A DNA stretch of 7,556 nt, from assembly GCA_003554685.1 (NCBI GenBank), contig PWHA01000246.1:1-7556 (forward strand), read 5' to 3'. A program made the position numbers and the translations under genes. The notes beneath the pieces were generated by a model. That model searched no databases and was not told the origin of the DNA. It was given only the letters and a program-made list of their open reading frames with translations. Shown in pieces: positions 1-5,944 of this stretch. The stretch's first letter is position 1. The number at the start of each line of letters is the position of its first letter. This DNA comes from Halanaerobiaceae bacterium (GTDB lineage: Bacteria > Bacillota > Halanaerobiia > Halanaerobiales > Halarsenatibacteraceae).

Positions 1-725
1 CCAACAAGCCTGATGCTATTGAGGTTCTGGAGGAAAAAACAGCCGATCTTGATAACTTTCATGTAGTCCCTTTAGATACCAAGTATCCCCAGGGTTATAA
101 GAAAACTTTGATCAAGGCAGTAACCGATAAGGAGCCTCCCATGGGAGCCCGATCGGCAGAGGTGGGCTGCATTGTCAGAAATGTGGGCACCACTATTGCT
201 ATTTATGAAGCAATAGCCCGGCAGAAGCCGCTCTTTGAAAGAGTAACGACTGTCAGCGGACCTGATACCGTGCCCGAAGCAGGCAATTATATAATTCCCA
301 TTGGAACAACAGTGCGCCATATCCTGACAAGCTGTGGTGTGGATGTAAATAATATTAAGGGACATAAGATAGTGATGGGCGGTGCCATGACCGGAACAGC
401 TGTTAACACTCTGGATGCTCCTCTGACCAAAAGTGATACCGGAGTACTGCTCCTGCCCGAGGAGATGGTAGAGGTTTCAGGAGAACCGGGACCCTGCATT
501 CGCTGTGGCAAGTGTGTAGATAACTGCCCCATGTTCTTATTTCCCAATGAGCTCAGCCTGGCAGCCGAAGCTGAGGATTATCATGAGGCAGAAAGGCTTC
601 ATGCCACTGAATGCGCTGAATGTGGGATCTGCAGCTATGTCTGTCCCTCCTTGCGTCCGGTGGTGGAATCCATTGTGCAGGCCAAGCCTGAAGCTAAAAA
701 GATCCGCCGCAGCAAGGACAAATAG
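1..725 (+). CDS. rnfC: Electron transport complex subunit RnfC, C-terminal part (5' end outside window)
   Basis: The open frame runs in from the left edge (first full codon at 3) and gives 240 residues, roughly the last half of a usual RnfC of about 440 residues. It begins NKPDAIEVLEEK, then has MGARSAEVGCIVRNVGT, resembling the conserved RnfC region before the ferredoxin domain, and GGAMTGTAVNTLDAPLTKSD. Two 4Fe-4S motifs follow: CIRCGKCVDNCP (bases 495-530) and CAECGICSYVCP (612-647), the standard RnfC pair. RnfC is the peripheral NADH-oxidising subunit of the membrane Rnf complex, which couples ferredoxin/NAD electron transfer to Na+ or H+ transport. In most bacteria rnfC is followed by rnfD, G, E, A and B; here it is followed by a terminator, so it ends its transcript. 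A PduS-like or other RnfC homologue cannot be fully excluded without the N-terminal half, but the paired cluster motifs favour RnfC. Confidence 0.88.
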   Translation, partial: NKPDAIEVLEEKTADLDNFHVVPLDTKYPQGYKKTLIKAVTDKEPPMGARSAEVGCIVRNVGTTIAIYEAIARQKPLFERVTTVSGPDTVPEAGNYIIPIGTTVRHILTSCGVDVNNIKGHKIVMGGAMTGTAVNTLDAPLTKSDTGVLLLPEEMVEVSGEPGPCIRCGKCVDNCPMFLFPNELSLAAEAEDYHEAERLHATECAECGICSYVCPSLRPVVESIVQAKPEAKKIRRSKDK

Positions 726-750
726 AGCAAACTGGTTTTAATAGGGCAGT

Positions 751-790
751 AGCCAGAATAGCTGGAGCCAGAATAGCTGGAGCCAGAATA
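751..790. repeat. 15-bp tandem direct repeat, 2.7 copies
   Basis: The unit AGCCAGAATAGCTGG occurs at 751-765 and 766-780 without change, and its first ten bases recur at 781-790 before the match ends. Each unit carries CCAG...CTGG, a short inverted repeat. It lies between the rnfC stop and the rnfC terminator, in the 3' untranslated region, so it is transcribed but not translated. Slipped-strand expansion is the likely origin; no function is evident. Confidence 0.9.
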
Positions 791-826
791 ATTGCAGTTA
801 AATAAAACTGAAAACATTTTATTAAA

Positions 827-861
827 CCGGGAGAATTATTTTCTCCCGGCTTAATTTTTTT
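827..861 (+). terminator. Intrinsic terminator after rnfC, possibly bidirectional
   Basis: CCGGGAGAA (827-835) pairs perfectly with TTCTCCCGG (841-849) across a five-base loop, TTATT. After one mismatch TTAA (822-825) can pair with TTAA (851-854). A run of seven T follows at 855-861. This is a textbook rho-independent terminator for rnfC. On the minus strand the hairpin is followed by a T-rich stretch (complement of 811-826), so it may also stop transcription coming from the convergent transporter remnant. Confidence 0.92.
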
Positions 862-953
862 AAATTTTGGTGTTCAGCACTATATTTTTAGAGATCAAGA
901 TAATTTTTTTCAGTTAAATTAATTATTCTCTTTTAACAGTCACATTTTCAGTA

Positions 954-1318
954 TCAGCTCTCTTCCCGATATCCCAGATAAAACAGGAAGGAAAGCAGAA
1001 AGGAACCTGCTGCCAGCAGCAGGCGGTCAACCTGGGTCAGGGCCAGCGAAAGCAGAGCCAGGACCACCAGGAAAACCAGCAGAAGTTTTTTATAACCAGC
1101 GCCAGTGAAATAAGCAGCGGGGGCAGCACCGGTTCTAGAGTTGAAGCCCTGGGTGGCAGGTAATAATAAAGAACCCATTGAGCAAAAATTTGATCAACCA
1201 GGGCGTAACTAACTCCCAGACCATAAAACACCTGAACGGAGAGAGGAATACTGGATTTATCCTGAACAGCTAATTTTTTTGTTTCGGTCTTCTGGCTATT
1301 CGTGTTCAATTTACTCAA
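954..1318 (-). pseudogene. Remnant of a membrane transporter (MFS/GPH sugar-cation symporter-like), frame-broken
   Basis: Two overlapping minus-strand frames each hold one convincing half of a membrane protein. The frame from 1318 (TTG start) to about 1095 gives a polar N-terminus, then FYGLGVSYALVDQIFAQWVL and LPPLLISLALVI, resembling the first two membrane helices of GPH/MFS-type symporters; it then continues into unlikely Trp/Phe-rich residues. The frame from about 1120 to the stop at 954-956 gives two hydrophobic helices (YKKLLLVFLVVLALLSLALT and LLLAAGSFLLSFLFYLGY) and ends with a charged tail. The switch falls near the A6 run (T6 on the plus strand, 1086-1091). Together they make about 115 residues against roughly 450 for an intact transporter, so the simplest reading is an internal deletion that joined the ends out of frame. 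The start has only GGAAAGG directly abutting it, a poor ribosome site. A small intact four-helix protein with a recent frameshift is the alternative. The family call rests on recall of N-terminal patterns, not on a search. Confidence 0.5.
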
Positions 1319-1358
1319 CCTTTCCAGCTGATTTTTGCAGGAAATATTGCACTGGATA

Positions 1359-1387
1359 TTGTAAATGCCCTTACTTGTTGGTATAAT
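1359..1387 (+). promoter_or_regulatory. Sigma-A promoter candidate with no gene directly behind it
   Basis: TTGTAA (1359-1364), a 17-base spacer and a perfect TATAAT (1382-1387), with TG at 1379-1380 making an extended -10. Transcription would start near 1394. The next gene starts at 1750, so this would give a 350-base leader or a separate short RNA. No hairpin-plus-T-run terminator that would end a small RNA was recognised before 1585. Confidence 0.55.
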
Positions 1388-1584
1388 GAAAATATCATAC
1401 TGTTTATCCTAGAGCAAGTTTACCGGAAAAGAGCCCTGATAGTCTTTAAATAGTTCAAAAATATAAAAATTTGGCAAATAATTTACATAAATAGTTTTTT
1501 GTGACATTTATTTTACTGAGGCCGCCTCGAGGGTTTTAATAAGACAGGATTACAGGCTTTTTCTGACTGCTGTTATTAGGGGTA

Positions 1585-1613
1585 TTGTCTGATTATCTGG
1601 TTTCTGATAAAAT
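1585..1613 (+). promoter_or_regulatory. Sigma-A promoter candidate for the six-gene operon
   Basis: TTGTCT (1585-1590), a 17-base spacer and TAAAAT (1608-1613), with TG at 1605-1606 giving an extended -10 element. A start near 1620 would leave a leader of about 130 bases before the ATG at 1750. The arms TTATC (1593-1597) and GATAA (1606-1610) form an inverted repeat inside the promoter; the second overlaps the -10 box, and the same arms recur in the palindrome at 1678-1694. Confidence 0.6.
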
Positions 1614-1677
1614 TATTTTCGCTTCTTCTCTTGTTCCGTTGCGTGTTCAGATGCTAGAAAGCAACAAAGGCCGTTTA

Positions 1678-1694
1678 TTTTTATCTGATAAAAA
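1678..1694. promoter_or_regulatory. 17-bp perfect palindrome, operator candidate
   Basis: TTTTTATCTGATAAAAA has eight-base arms around a single central T. The one-base centre makes it a better fit for a dimeric DNA-binding protein than for an RNA hairpin. It sits 55 bases before the first gene of the operon and about 60 bases after the likely transcription start. No known regulator box was recognised. Confidence 0.45.
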
Positions 1695-1749
1695 ATGAAT
1701 TGAGGTAGTATGAATTGATATTGTAAGCTCTTGAAAAGGAGGCTGACTC

Positions 1750-3897
1750 ATGAAGCGCTTTCCTATATTTCCTAGAAACTTAGTCTTAGCAATCCTGCTG
1801 ATCCTTTTGGCAATTTTTTCTGGCAGTGCAATGGCTCTCCAGGCTGATTTTCCTGAAGGTATGCTTGAATTTATTCAGAATGATAGAAAACTATCAGCCA
1901 GAATTTTTCCTGAATTACAGGAGATTGAAATAACCCCGGGTCAAAATTTCAATCTCGAAATCCGGACAAAAAAAGAAGAAACAGCTGATTTGTCTTCCTC
2001 AGACAAATTTCAGATAAGGCATGATCCTGAAGCGGAAGAAGGAGAATATTATTATACAGTACAAATCCTGGCCACAGAAGAAAGGGATAGAGTTGAAGAA
2101 CATAAGGAAGAATTAAAGAGTCTGGGTTTTTCTGATTTAAATATAATAGAAGGCCCGGATCTATATCGACTCCAGGCTGGCAATTTTATCGAGAGAACTC
2201 CGGCCGACAAACTTAAAGAAGATTTAACAGCAGCAGGGTATGAAGGCTGGGTTACTGAAATATCAAGACCCGGAAATAACCTGCAGCTCTGGCAGCGGGG
2301 TGAACTAATTTTAGCTACAGATCATCTGAGATTAAAGGAAAATTTTTCTATTGAAGGACATCTTTTTGAGGGTGAAATAAAAATTGAAGGTTACGATTCA
2401 GGCCTGCAGATTGTAAAATCAATATTTCTGGAGGATATGGTCAGGCAGGAACTGGAATTGATTCAGTTAAAGGAAAGCAGACCCCTGCCTGCTGATGCTC
2501 TTAAATCCCTGGCAGTAACTATTCGCAGTCGTTTGACTGCAGAAGCCCTGTATCAGGACTCAGGATATGTTTCAGGAGAAAATTACCGACCGGAAGAGGG
2601 GGTAAGCACCCCCACTAGAAAGGCTGTGGCAGAAACAGAAACTAAATTTCTGGTTCAAAATAATCAAATATTTCCTGCTGATTATTACTGGGAAAATTTA
2701 ACTGGAGAAACAGTGGATTCCAGCCGGGAATATGATATAATAAAGGTTGATGAAGTTAGGCTTTCTGCTCAGCTTGATAAAGAATATCACCGGATACTGC
2801 AGGAAGCATTTCCTGAGGCAGAGCTTGTAAATATGGGAAAGCTGGCCAGCTCACGGCTGGTAGTGGATGCCAGAGTCCAGAGAGGTTTGAATTATCAAGA
2901 AATTCGTCAGCAGACCTGGTGGGGTTCCCGGGTGATTAATCTTTTAGAACTGGATCTAAACAATAGACATTTCTCTGTTTTCCCGGCTCTTTCTGAAGAT
3001 AGAATAAAGGGAAGGGAAGATCTGGTTGCTATGGGGCAGAGCAATCGGGCCCTGGGCGGTATCAATGGAGGATTTTTTGATGGCACCGGCCGGCCCCTGG
3101 GTCTTTTGATAATTGACGGTCAGATAGCCAGTGATAAGGCCCGGGATTTGATTAGGACAACCCTGCTTATCTCAGAGAATGGAGAATTTGAAATAGGGAG
3201 ATTTGACTGGCAGGCTGAACTAATTTTGCCCCGGGATCAATCTCTGACAATAACCGGAGCCAACCGCCAGCCCGGCGAAAATGAAGCTGTAATAATAAAC
3301 AAACATATGGGTGAACAGGCGCCAGCTCTGAGCAGTGATGCTGTGGAAATTTATCTGGATGAAGCTGGGCAAGTTCAGGGAATTAATCGGGGAGGTATTG
3401 GAGTAAGTACACCTGCTCCCGAAGAAGGCTGGTTAATTCAGGCCAGGGGCCAGAAGGCACTTGTGCTGGGCGGTGTGCGAACCGGAACTGAACTGGAACT
3501 CAGGGAAACTCTGGAGCCTGAACCGGCCTTACAGGGCAGCATCAAACATGCCCTGGGGGCAGGACCAAATCTGGTCACCGAGGGGAGAATAGATATTACT
3601 GCTGAGGAAGAACGGTTTCAGCCTGATATTGTCCAGGGAAGGGCTCCCAGATCAGCTCTGGGTCTAACCGGGGATAACAGGCTGCTGATGGTTACTGTTG
3701 ATGGCCGCCAGCCTGAGCGAAGCATAGGCATGGAGCTTGAGGAACTGGCAGAACTGATGCTTGGACTGGGCGCAGAATCTGCTATGAATCTGGATGGGGG
3801 AGCCACCGCCAGACTGCTGGTGAGGGATTTTAACATGAACGTTCCCAGCGGCGAGCGAAATATTTCCAATGCACTTTTGATCAGAAGCGATTTTTAG
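1750..3897 (+). CDS. Exported phosphodiester glycosidase (NAGPA) domain protein with SPOR-like and SpoIID-like segments
   Basis: A 715-residue protein with ATG at 1750 and a near-perfect AAAAGGAGG site (1734-1742) seven bases ahead. Residues 1-29 form a signal peptide (FPRN, then a hydrophobic core, cleavage after AMA). Residues about 98-172 (YYYTVQILATEERDRVEEHK...VTEIS) look like a SPOR repeat, a fold that binds denuded peptidoglycan. Residues about 185-325 follow the SpoIID/LytB pattern: G-Y-D-S-G-L-Q-I-V, then IFLEDMVRQEL, then LPADALKSLAVTIRSR, then the TETKFLVQNNQIFPADYYWE part; the Glu expected in the catalytic E-M-P motif is not aligned, so it may not be a working lytic transglycosylase. 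Residues about 375-715 are an NAGPA domain: GGINGGFFDG (436-445), GAGPNLVTEGRI (603-613), RSALGLT, MVTVDGR (647-653), NLDGGATARLL (680-690) and NISNALLI at the end. The family cleaves sugar-1-phosphodiesters or related glycan links. Likely acts in the envelope; the exact substrate is unknown. First gene of the operon. Confidence 0.85.
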   Translation: MKRFPIFPRNLVLAILLILLAIFSGSAMALQADFPEGMLEFIQNDRKLSARIFPELQEIEITPGQNFNLEIRTKKEETADLSSSDKFQIRHDPEAEEGEYYYTVQILATEERDRVEEHKEELKSLGFSDLNIIEGPDLYRLQAGNFIERTPADKLKEDLTAAGYEGWVTEISRPGNNLQLWQRGELILATDHLRLKENFSIEGHLFEGEIKIEGYDSGLQIVKSIFLEDMVRQELELIQLKESRPLPADALKSLAVTIRSRLTAEALYQDSGYVSGENYRPEEGVSTPTRKAVAETETKFLVQNNQIFPADYYWENLTGETVDSSREYDIIKVDEVRLSAQLDKEYHRILQEAFPEAELVNMGKLASSRLVVDARVQRGLNYQEIRQQTWWGSRVINLLELDLNNRHFSVFPALSEDRIKGREDLVAMGQSNRALGGINGGFFDGTGRPLGLLIIDGQIASDKARDLIRTTLLISENGEFEIGRFDWQAELILPRDQSLTITGANRQPGENEAVIINKHMGEQAPALSSDAVEIYLDEAGQVQGINRGGIGVSTPAPEEGWLIQARGQKALVLGGVRTGTELELRETLEPEPALQGSIKHALGAGPNLVTEGRIDITAEEERFQPDIVQGRAPRSALGLTGDNRLLMVTVDGRQPERSIGMELEELAELMLGLGAESAMNLDGGATARLLVRDFNMNVPSGERNISNALLIRSDF

Positions 3898-3910
3898 GGA
3901 GCTGATATAT

Positions 3911-4444
3911 ATGGAGAAAAGATTGACAGCTATAATTCTAATTTTTTTCTTTGTTTTCCTTTTGGCCAGTCCGGTTCAGGCCTGGTCCCCCAGATTGGAA
4001 AGAGCTGATTACATAATAAGCAGCAGCTTCAGTGAAATTGAATCCCTGCAGCTTATATTAAATATGTCTTTTGATGCCCTTAATGAATTCAACAGCCTTT
4101 TTCATTATGACGGCCGGAATTTTAACCTCCAGGGCACCTGGCTGTTAAATTTCTGGCAGCGTCAGAACCTGACCACCCAGTTAAGATTATCAGCGGCCAC
4201 GGACTTTCAGCAGCCCTCTCTGGCTCCCTCACTGGGACTGGGAGGAGAATTTTCTCTGGGAAAAAGGAGCTATCTGCTCTATTCTCTGGACTATTATCTG
4301 CTGGAAAACAGTAATAGATTGGTCTATAGGGGAGGTTTTGGTATACCCCTGGTTGGCAACAGCGGTTTAACTTTTACAGTGGGAAACAGCTACTGGAGCC
4401 GCACCGGACCGAAATTTGCTCTGGGAATCAGAGTGCAGTTTTAA
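3911..4444 (+). CDS. Putative small outer-membrane beta-barrel protein
   Basis: A 177-residue protein; ATG at 3911 is preceded by AGGGAG (3896-3901) which overlaps the stop of the upstream gene, nine bases away. Residues 1-24 are a signal peptide (KR, then IILIFFFVFLLAS, cleavage after VQA). The mature part shows several stretches of alternating polar and hydrophobic residues rich in aromatic ends, typical of transmembrane beta-strands: about 73-81, 88-96, 105-115, 120-130, 136-146, 152-160 and 167-177. The last strand, KFALGIRVQF, ends with Phe, the C-terminal signal for BamA-mediated insertion in outer membranes. No family was recognised. Its place 13 bp after an exported glycan enzyme and 29 bp before heptose genes supports an envelope role. 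If the organism lacked an outer membrane this reading would fail; a secreted beta-sandwich is the alternative. Confidence 0.65.
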   Translation: MEKRLTAIILIFFFVFLLASPVQAWSPRLERADYIISSSFSEIESLQLILNMSFDALNEFNSLFHYDGRNFNLQGTWLLNFWQRQNLTTQLRLSAATDFQQPSLAPSLGLGGEFSLGKRSYLLYSLDYYLLENSNRLVYRGGFGIPLVGNSGLTFTVGNSYWSRTGPKFALGIRVQF

Positions 4445-4459
4445 TCAAATTTTTAAGCC

Positions 4460-4465
4460 AGGGGG
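4460..4465 (+). promoter_or_regulatory. Ribosome binding site that selects a TTG start for rfaE1
   Basis: AGGGGG at 4460-4465 lies eight bases before TTG at 4474. No ATG or GTG occurs in frame nearby upstream, and the protein from TTG begins just before the conserved kinase start RVLVLGDIIIDEF, so the TTG is the best start. Confidence 0.75.
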
Positions 4466-4473
4466 TTAAATCA

Positions 4474-5457
4474 TTGGATAGTTCACTTGTATCTTTGTTA
4501 GCTGAAAGCCGGGTTTTAGTCCTTGGTGATATCATAATTGACGAGTTTGTTATTGGTCGTCCGGATCGTATTTCCCGGGAAGCCCCGGTTATTATAATGG
4601 AAGAGATTGACCGCCGTGTCTGTCCCGGGGGAGCTGCCAATGCAGCAGCCAATGCCATTTCTCTAGGGGGAAAGACAGAGCTGCTGGGAGTTGTTGGAGC
4701 TGATAATAACTGGCAGAGGCTGGCAGCCAGCCTTGATAAAAGGTCAATAAAAATTTCCGGAGTGGTGGTATCTGAGGCAATAGACTCCGCTGTTAAAACC
4801 CGGGTTATGGCCGGGGGAAAGCAGCTTGTCCGTCAGCAGATCGTCAGAATTGACAATACCAGTGGGATCAGGGTGACTGATAGTAATAGAATGCTTTTGT
4901 TTTCCCGGTTGCAGGATAGAATAGCTGACTTCGATGCTTTAATACTTTCAGATTATGGTCTGGGAGTTTTTACCGGAGAATTTATTGCAAGAGTTATAGA
5001 ACTTGCCAGAGAGGCAGGTATACCTGTGCTGGCTGACAGCCGGTATCAGCTCCTTGATTTTACCGGAGTTACCCTGGCAACACCCAATCTGGAAGAAACC
5101 AGCCGGGCCTGGGGACAGAGTATCGATCAGGAAGCAGATATAATTGAGGCCGGCCGGCAGCTGATTGCCAAGCTTTCCAGTGAATATCTGCTGATTACCC
5201 GGGGCGCTGAAGGCATGAGCCTTTTTTATCAGGATGGAGGCTATCAGCATATTCCGGTGAATAAAAAAGCTGAAGTTTATGATGTAACCGGAGCCGGTGA
5301 TACTGTAGCAGCGGTGCTGGCTCTTTCCCTGGGGGTCGGTCTGAATATTGAAAATGGAGCAAAACTGGCCAACTTTGCTGCCGGTTTGGTTGTGGGGAAA
5401 CCGGGTGTTGATGTGGTCCATTCCGAAGAACTGGTCAGGGTGATTGTCGATGAATAG
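4474..5457 (+). CDS. rfaE1: D-glycero-beta-D-manno-heptose-7-phosphate kinase (RfaE domain I, PfkB family)
   Basis: A 327-residue protein, the usual length for the stand-alone kinase half of HldE. It opens with RVLVLGDIIIDEFVIG (13-28), has the first PfkB signature around CPGGAANAAANAISLGG (50-66), SDYGLGVF (159-166), TPNLEE (203-208), and the second signature DVTGAGDT (270-277) with D276 as the expected catalytic base. The enzyme phosphorylates heptose-7-phosphate at position 1 on the way to ADP-heptose, the precursor of LPS inner core or other surface glycans. Compared with E. coli HldE it has SDYGLG where SDYAKG is found and ADSRYQLLDF where IDPKGTDF is found; I recall such a DSR form from other non-enteric HldE proteins, so substrate use should not be assumed identical. 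The stop overlaps rfaE2 by 8 bp. An ADP-dependent sugar kinase of another specificity is possible, but the rfaE2 neighbour makes the heptose call strong. Confidence 0.85.
   Translation: MDSSLVSLLAESRVLVLGDIIIDEFVIGRPDRISREAPVIIMEEIDRRVCPGGAANAAANAISLGGKTELLGVVGADNNWQRLAASLDKRSIKISGVVVSEAIDSAVKTRVMAGGKQLVRQQIVRIDNTSGIRVTDSNRMLLFSRLQDRIADFDALILSDYGLGVFTGEFIARVIELAREAGIPVLADSRYQLLDFTGVTLATPNLEETSRAWGQSIDQEADIIEAGRQLIAKLSSEYLLITRGAEGMSLFYQDGGYQHIPVNKKAEVYDVTGAGDTVAAVLALSLGVGLNIENGAKLANFAAGLVVGKPGVDVVHSEELVRVIVDE
5437..5443 (+). promoter_or_regulatory. Ribosome binding site for rfaE2, deciding its ATG start
   Basis: AGGGTGA at 5437-5443 lies inside the end of rfaE1, six bases before ATG at 5450. 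A TTG at 5444 in the same frame would have no spacer, so ATG 5450 is the supported start. Confidence 0.7.
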
Positions 5458-5944
5458 CAAAATACTGGTATCTGCTGAACTGAAAAACATCAACCAGCAG
5501 TATCCGGATAGAAGTCTTGTGCTGACCAATGGCTGCTTTGATCTTTTACATATAGGCCATATTTACTTTCTAGCCGAGGCCAGCAAGCTGGGTGATCTCT
5601 TGCTGGTAGCTCTTAACAGCGATAAATCAGTCCGGAGGTTGAAAGGCTCAGGCCGGCCGGTATTCGAACTCTCGGAGAGAATGGAAATTATCGCTGCTCT
5701 GGAGATGGTTGATCTGGTTGTTTCCTTTGAAGAGCCAACCTGCCGCAGGGTTATTACCGAGGTCAGACCGGATATATATGTCAAGGGTGGAGACTACACC
5801 AGTGAGACGCTTCCAGAAGCTGAGACAGCCCGGCGGGTAGGAGCAGAGTTGAAGTTTATCCCGCTAACAGTCGAAAGATCTACCAGCCAGATAATCCAGC
5901 AGATAGTTTCATCTCATAACCGGGAAGATGAGGTGATCCAATGA
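5450..5944 (+). CDS. rfaE2: D-glycero-beta-D-manno-heptose 1-phosphate adenylyltransferase (RfaE domain II)
   Basis: From ATG 5450 the protein has 164 residues (MNSKILVS...), normal for the stand-alone adenylyltransferase half of HldE. It shows LTNGCFDLLHIGHIYFL with the nucleotidyltransferase HxGH motif, ALNSDKSVRRLKGSGRPV, the ALEMVDLVVSFEEPT segment, RPDIYVKGGDYTSETLPEAE and ERSTSQII, matching the RfaE2 pattern throughout (GRSTS is more usual than ERSTS). It transfers AMP from ATP to heptose-1-phosphate to make ADP-heptose in the cytoplasm. The start overlaps the kinase stop by 8 bp and the stop overlaps sigH in an ATGA, so the three are probably translated in a coupled way. In enteric bacteria the two domains are one protein in the same order; here they are split. 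The phosphatase gmhB, isomerase gmhA and epimerase hldD are not in the window. Confidence 0.9.
   Translation: MNSKILVSAELKNINQQYPDRSLVLTNGCFDLLHIGHIYFLAEASKLGDLLLVALNSDKSVRRLKGSGRPVFELSERMEIIAALEMVDLVVSFEEPTCRRVITEVRPDIYVKGGDYTSETLPEAETARRVGAELKFIPLTVERSTSQIIQQIVSSHNREDEVIQ
5930..5938 (+). promoter_or_regulatory. Extended Shine-Dalgarno sequence for sigH
   Basis: GAGGTGATC matches nine bases of the complement of the usual 16S rRNA 3' end (TAAGGAGGTGATC). It lies within the last codons of rfaE2, just before the overlapping ATG at 5941. Aligned to that pairing register, the spacing to the ATG is normal. It suggests efficient sigH initiation even though the genes overlap. Confidence 0.75.

Larger units (their letters stand above)
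1319..1749. other. AT-rich intergenic region with regulatory signals, no gene recognised
   Basis: No credible coding frame is visible on either strand. The stretch holds two rightward promoter candidates, a long palindrome and the ribosome site of the next gene, all listed separately. The part between 1394 and 1580 contains A/T runs and a small GAGG/CCTC inverted repeat near 1518-1530, but no riboswitch or structured RNA class that I recognise. It also contains the upstream side of the leftward transporter remnant; only weak leftward promoter matches were seen. Confidence 0.6.

Noticed and set aside
751..790. Possible CRISPR-like repeats
   Set aside because: The 15-bp units are directly adjacent with no unique spacers between them, so this is a plain tandem repeat.
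635..817. Minus-strand frame with a repeated Ser-Tyr-Ser-Gly pattern
   Set aside because: The pattern is just the tandem DNA repeat read in one frame; most of the frame is antisense to rnfC and the rnfC terminator lies over its upstream side.
1518..1536. GAGG-CCG-CCTC inverted repeat followed by a short T run as a terminator for a small RNA
   Set aside because: Only four base pairs can form and the T run is four bases, too weak to call.
3618..3869. Minus-strand frame inside the NAGPA domain region
   Set aside because: It lies opposite the most conserved NAGPA motifs and has serine-rich shadow composition with no recognisable domain.
5444..5449. TTG at 5444 as the start of rfaE2
   Set aside because: The ribosome site AGGGTGA ends right at this codon, leaving no spacer, while ATG 5450 has a six-base spacer and starts a normal RfaE2.
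4948..5529. A 193-residue open frame on the minus strand across rfaE1 and rfaE2
   Set aside because: It is antisense to two well-recognised genes, has no recognisable domain or ribosome site, and its composition (rich in Cys, His, Ser and Ile from reversed codons) is that of a shadow frame.
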